Assembly: GCF_946482535.1 (NCBI RefSeq)
Contig: NZ_CAMLRU010000097.1
Coordinates: 1 to 10,084, forward strand
Origin: an uncultured Flavobacterium sp.
Lineage (GTDB): Bacteria; Bacteroidota; Bacteroidia; Flavobacteriales; Flavobacteriaceae
Length of the DNA: 10,084 nt
Reading direction: 5' to 3'
In this document: one piece after another, positions 7,166-10,084 of the stretch
Numbering within the stretch: the first letter of the stretch is position 1
Layout: the number at the start of each line of letters is the position of its first letter
Position numbers and translations under genes: made by a program
Notes under the pieces: model-generated
Database searches by the model: none
Seen by the model: the letters and a program-made list of their open reading frames with translations, nothing else
What the model was told of the DNA's origin: nothing

Positions 7166-8188
7166 ATGAATGAAAATCTAGACCCAACCAGTAACCGTTT
7201 CAATTCCGAAGAACTCGACCTCGAAAAAAAGTTAAGACCACTCAGTTTTGATGATTTTACAGGCCAAGAACAAGTGTTGGAAAATTTAAAAGTGTTCGTA
7301 GAAGCCGCAAACCTGAGGGAAGAAGCACTCGACCACACGCTTTTCCACGGACCTCCGGGATTAGGAAAAACCACTTTGGCTAATATTTTGGCCAATGAGT
7401 TGGGCGTGGGTATCAAAATCACTTCCGGACCGGTATTAGACAAACCAGGAGATTTAGCCGGATTATTAACCAATCTCGAAGACAGAGATGTTTTGTTCAT
7501 AGATGAGATTCACCGTTTGAGTCCGGTAGTGGAAGAGTATTTATACTCCGCCATGGAGGATTTCAAAATCGACATCATGATTGAATCCGGACCGAATGCC
7601 AGAACGGTACAAATCAATTTGAATCCGTTTACTCTAGTCGGTGCCACCACCCGTTCAGGTTTATTAACCGCACCCATGCGCGCCCGTTTCGGAATCCAAA
7701 GCCGCTTGCAATATTACAATACCGAACTGTTAACCACCATCGTTCAAAGAAGTTCAAGCATTTTAAAAATGCCGATTACCATGGAAGCCGCTATCGAAAT
7801 TGCAGGAAGAAGTAGAGGAACACCGCGTATAGCCAATGCACTATTGCGTCGTGTGCGCGACTTCGCCCAAATCAAAGGCAATGGGAAAATCGACATCGAA
7901 ATAGCCCGTTTTTCACTGAAAGCATTACACGTAGATGCCCACGGCTTAGACGAAATGGACAACAAAATTCTCACCACCATCATAGAAAAATTCAAAGGTG
8001 GACCGGTAGGTTTGTCCACCTTGGCAACAGCCGTTTCCGAAAGTGGGGAAACCATCGAAGAAGTATACGAACCGTTCTTAATCCAAGAAGGTTTCATCAT
8101 CAGAACTCCTCGTGGCAGAGAAGTCACCGAGAAAGCTTATAAACATTTGGGAAAAATCAATACCAATATTCAAGGCGGACTTTTTTAG
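7166..8188 (+). CDS. ruvB: Holliday junction branch migration ATPase RuvB
   Basis: RuvB is the hexameric AAA+ motor that, with RuvA, drives branch migration of Holliday junctions during recombination and repair. The 340-residue protein is of normal length. It has Walker A GPPGLGKT (62-69), Walker B LFIDEIH (110-116), sensor 1 around GATTRSG (159-165), the arginine-finger region MRARFG with R174, and a sensor 2-type stretch [12 protein letters not shown] (218-229). A C-terminal winged-helix domain includes [13 protein letters not shown] (313-325). I chose the ATG at 7166, which gives [10 protein letters not shown] as in Flavobacterium RuvB from memory. A TTG at 7148 in the same frame would add six unlikely residues and overlap the promoter box. 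ruvA is not adjacent. The gene follows the operon terminator and probably shares a transcript with queG. The final codons run into the repeat that follows. Confidence 0.98.
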   Translation: MNENLDPTSNRFNSEELDLEKKLRPLSFDDFTGQEQVLENLKVFVEAANLREEALDHTLFHGPPGLGKTTLANILANELGVGIKITSGPVLDKPGDLAGLLTNLEDRDVLFIDEIHRLSPVVEEYLYSAMEDFKIDIMIESGPNARTVQINLNPFTLVGATTRSGLLTAPMRARFGIQSRLQYYNTELLTTIVQRSSSILKMPITMEAAIEIAGRSRGTPRIANALLRRVRDFAQIKGNGKIDIEIARFSLKALHVDAHGLDEMDNKILTTIIEKFKGGPVGLSTLATAVSESGETIEEVYEPFLIQEGFIIRTPRGREVTEKAYKHLGKINTNIQGGLF

Positions 8189-8307
8189 GGCATTTCCCTT
8201 CGGGCAGTCGGCTTTAGCCTCGTGTCCCTTCGGGTCGGGCTTTCCGCACTCGCTTTTTTTGCTCCGCAAAAAAGAGCTCAAACAATCGCTCCAATCCCTA
8301 ATGCAAT
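8189..8307 (+). repeat. GC-rich, repeat-like intergenic element between ruvB and queG
   Basis: This 119-bp gap is far more GC-rich at its left end than the surroundings and has several internal repeats. TCCCTTCGGG occurs at 8195-8204 and 8225-8234, each followed by a TCGG...CTTT stretch, giving an imperfect direct repeat of about 20 bp with 30-bp spacing. GGCTTTAGCC (8210-8219) is a small inverted repeat. TTTTTTGC (8255-8262) and GCAAAAAA (8266-8273) form a hairpin with a 3-nt loop. The core TCGGGCTTTCCGC (8235-8247) and the end CCAATCCCTAATGCA (8291-8305) resemble sequences I recall as dispersed between genes in Flavobacterium genomes. No convincing queG promoter is seen inside it. Strand is arbitrary. 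Whether it moves, folds as RNA or does nothing cannot be told from one copy. Confidence 0.6.
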
Positions 8308-9231
8308 ATGAATTCCAACAAAGAAAAATATACCCAATTCATCAAAGCCGAAGCTAAACGCCTCGGGTTTATGTCTTGCGGGATTGCTAAGGCCGGATTT
8401 TTAGAAGAAGAAGCACCAAGATTGGAACAGTGGCTAAAACAAAATCTTCACGGGCAAATGAGCTACATGGAAGAATATTTCGACAAGCGATTAGATCCAA
8501 CTTTACTCGTTCCCGATTCCAAAAGTGTCATTTCACTCTTAGTCAACTATTACCCGTCCGAATTTCAAAATCAGGATACTTATAAGATTTCAAAATATGC
8601 CTACGGTAAAGATTACCATAATGTCATCAAAAAGAAAGTAGTCAAACTTTTAAAATCCATCAAAAGAGAAATAGGAGAGGTACCCGGAAGAGCCTTTGTA
8701 GATATGGCGCCTATAATGGACAAAGCTTGGGCTGCCAAAAGCGGATTGGGTTGGATGGGTAAAAACACCAACTTAATCACCCAAAAAGTAGGGTCATTCT
8801 ATTTTATCGCCCAGTTGGTTATCGATTTAGAACTCGAATACGACAATCCAACCACCGATCATTGCGGTACTTGTACGGCCTGTATTGACGCTTGTCCGAC
8901 ACAAGCCATCATCGCACCATATCTTGTCGACGGCAGTAAATGCATTTCCTATTACACCATCGAACTCAAAGAAAATATTCCTACAGAAGTCAAAGGAAAA
9001 TTCGACGATTGGATGTTTGGCTGCGATGTGTGCCAAGACGTTTGCCCCTGGAATAAATTCTCCAAACCACACAGCGAACCGGCTTTCAAAGCTTATCCGG
9101 AGTTGTTGTCCTATTCTAAAAAAGACTGGGAAGAAATTACTGAAGAAACCTTTGCCAAGGTCTTCCCCAATTCACCACTCAAAAGAGCCCAATGGGAAGG
9201 CGTCAAAAGAAATATTAATTTTTTGAAGTAG
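8308..9231 (+). CDS. queG: Epoxyqueuosine reductase QueG
   Basis: QueG uses cobalamin and two [4Fe-4S] clusters to reduce epoxyqueuosine to queuosine at the wobble base of certain tRNAs, the last step of queuosine synthesis. The 307-residue protein has an N-terminal QueG domain with [13 protein letters not shown] (52-64) and [20 protein letters not shown] (130-149); D132 is the likely catalytic Asp by family pattern. A ferredoxin-like double cluster follows with C186, C189, C192 and C196, C212, and C239, C242 and C246 ([10 protein letters not shown]). At 307 residues it is a short form without the C-terminal HEAT extension seen in some relatives. The ATG at 8308 fits the family start and lies immediately after the repeat element. 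Its last 17 bp overlap the convergent lacI-type gene. It is probably cotranscribed with ruvB. Confidence 0.95.
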   Translation: MNSNKEKYTQFIKAEAKRLGFMSCGIAKAGFLEEEAPRLEQWLKQNLHGQMSYMEEYFDKRLDPTLLVPDSKSVISLLVNYYPSEFQNQDTYKISKYAYGKDYHNVIKKKVVKLLKSIKREIGEVPGRAFVDMAPIMDKAWAAKSGLGWMGKNTNLITQKVGSFYFIAQLVIDLELEYDNPTTDHCGTCTACIDACPTQAIIAPYLVDGSKCISYYTIELKENIPTEVKGKFDDWMFGCDVCQDVCPWNKFSKPHSEPAFKAYPELLSYSKKDWEEITEETFAKVFPNSPLKRAQWEGVKRNINFLK

Positions 9232-10071
9232 AGTCTCTCTCAATGATGTCCGTTTCCAATTCGATGGTTTTGGGTTGAAATGGCTGTAATTCTTTCTTAG
9301 TGTTAATCTCCTCCAATAACAATTTAAAAGATTGAACACCCATTTCAAAACTGGGTTGGTCTACGGTGCTCAATTTCGGAGTAATCACTTGCGACATAAA
9401 CCAGTTGCTGAATCCGATAACTTTTACTTGCTCGGGAACTTTAATGCCTACTTCATTAAAATGAGCCAAAACGCCCACTGCCACCAAATCGGTAATCACA
9501 AAAATGCCATCTACATCAGGATGTTCTTTGGCAATTTGTTTCGCAAATTCCAATCCTTCCTCGAAGGTGACATTTTTACAAGTGTACACCAGTTTGGAGT
9601 CGAAAGGAATATGGTTTTGCTCCAAGGCTTTTTTATACCCCAAGAATCTATCAATCGCATTTTGGGGATTGACCGGACCACGAATGTGTGCAATTTTTCG
9701 ACACCCTTTTTGAATCAAATGGTTTACCGCATTGAAAGCCGCTTTTTGGTCATTGATAATTACCTTAGAACATGGAATCAGTTTAGAGATTTTGTCAAAC
9801 ATCACAAAAGGAACTTCTTTGCGAAGGATTTCTTTGATATGCTCATCATCGTTTGATTCATTCGATAAAGACATGATAATACCGTCAACCCTTTTTTGCA
9901 TCAAAAGCTCTACTTGCTTTTTTTCTAACTCTAAAGATTCATTCGATTGAAGAATGATAACGAGGTAACCGTTTTTCTCGGCTTCATCAATAATCCCATT
10001 AATTACATTGGAGAAAAAATGATGCACCACTTCCGGAATAATCAATCCGATAGTGCGCGATTCTTTCGTTC
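9215..10071 (-). CDS. LacI/GalR family transcriptional regulator, 5' part missing at the contig end
   Basis: The visible 284 residues are the C-terminal effector-binding domain (periplasmic-binding-protein fold) of a LacI-type regulator. The reading frame enters from the right with [19 protein letters not shown], the usual junction between hinge and sensor domain. Family-typical stretches follow: [45 protein letters not shown] and [11 protein letters not shown]. The DNA-binding helix-turn-helix (about 50-60 residues) lies beyond the edge. A TGA at 10072-10070 seems to close the frame, but its first base belongs to Illumina adapter sequence, so the stop is artificial; the TTG at 10045 should not be taken as a start. 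Such proteins usually repress sugar-use genes and are released by a sugar ligand; the ligand cannot be told here. The 3' end overlaps queG by 17 bp. Confidence 0.93.
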
Positions 10072-10084
10072 AGATCGGAAGAGC
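10072..10084 (+). other. Illumina TruSeq adapter remnant (sequencing artefact)
   Basis: The last 13 bases, AGATCGGAAGAGC, are identical to the common start of Illumina TruSeq adapters. They sit exactly at the end of the sequence and interrupt a well-conserved LacI-type frame, introducing a stop codon. They are therefore untrimmed adapter at a contig end and not genome sequence. Confidence 0.95.

Noticed and set aside
7132..7500. Minus-strand open frame over the terminator and ruvB start
   Set aside because: It is a shadow of the well-conserved ruvB frame and runs through the terminator hairpin.
8254..8274. Hairpin with T and A tracts considered as a ruvB terminator
   Set aside because: The stem is almost all A-T with only a GC apex, and no T tract follows the 3' arm, so efficient termination is unlikely; better treated as part of the repeat element.
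8078..8281. Minus-strand open frame across the ruvB end and the repeat element
   Set aside because: It overlaps conserved ruvB codons, and the rest is repeat sequence; it has no family resemblance.
8112..8357. Plus-strand open frame linking the ruvB end, the repeat and the queG start
   Set aside because: It overlaps two clear genes in another frame, and its middle is repeat sequence; no recognisable protein.
9332..9856. Plus-strand open frame of 174 codons opposite the lacI-type gene
   Set aside because: The minus-strand frame has clear LacI-family motifs throughout; the plus-strand reading is low in recognisable structure.

Overview
The window looks like a contig end from a member of the Flavobacteriaceae, most probably Flavobacterium or a close relative. 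Four things support this. Gene content and order match that group: alternative complex III genes run directly into cytochrome oxidase genes. The RuvB sequence closely resembles Flavobacterium RuvB as I remember it. None of the gene starts has a Shine-Dalgarno motif; the leaders are AT-rich. A TAnnTTTG-type promoter box is also present. The genus is an inference from recall, because no search was run.

Layout. Positions 1-7082 hold one tightly packed plus-strand operon: actC (only the A of its ATG lies outside the window), actD, actE, actF, coxB and coxA, with gaps of 8-27 bp. It ends at a strong intrinsic terminator (about 7101-7133). ActC and ActF are the polytopic, quinol-side subunits of alternative complex III. 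ActD is a small membrane subunit and ActE is a mono-haem cytochrome c lipoprotein. CoxB (CuA) and CoxA (haem a, haem a3/CuB) form the core of an A1-type aa3 oxidase. Together they oxidise menaquinol, reduce O2 and pump protons, as in the known flavobacterial ACIII-aa3 supercomplex. actA and actB should lie just upstream. coxC and coxD are not in the cluster.

Positions 7135-9231 carry ruvB (Holliday-junction branch-migration motor) and queG (epoxyqueuosine reductase, tRNA modification) on the plus strand. They are separated by a 119-bp stretch of GC-rich repeat-like sequence. A LacI/GalR-type regulator runs on the minus strand from the right edge and overlaps the 3' end of queG by 17 bp, tail to tail.

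The last 13 bases (10072-10084) are exactly the start of the Illumina TruSeq adapter. They create a false in-frame stop at the broken 5' end of the lacI-type gene, so genomic sequence should be trusted only to about 10071.

I do not see an undescribed defence, mobile or biosynthetic system. The points most worth following up are a His-rich periplasmic insert in ActF together with His-rich CoxA ends, a Glu-to-Lys change in the CuA loop, two extra membrane segments in CoxB, a possibly leaderless ruvB transcript, the ruvB-queG repeat and the adapter artefact.
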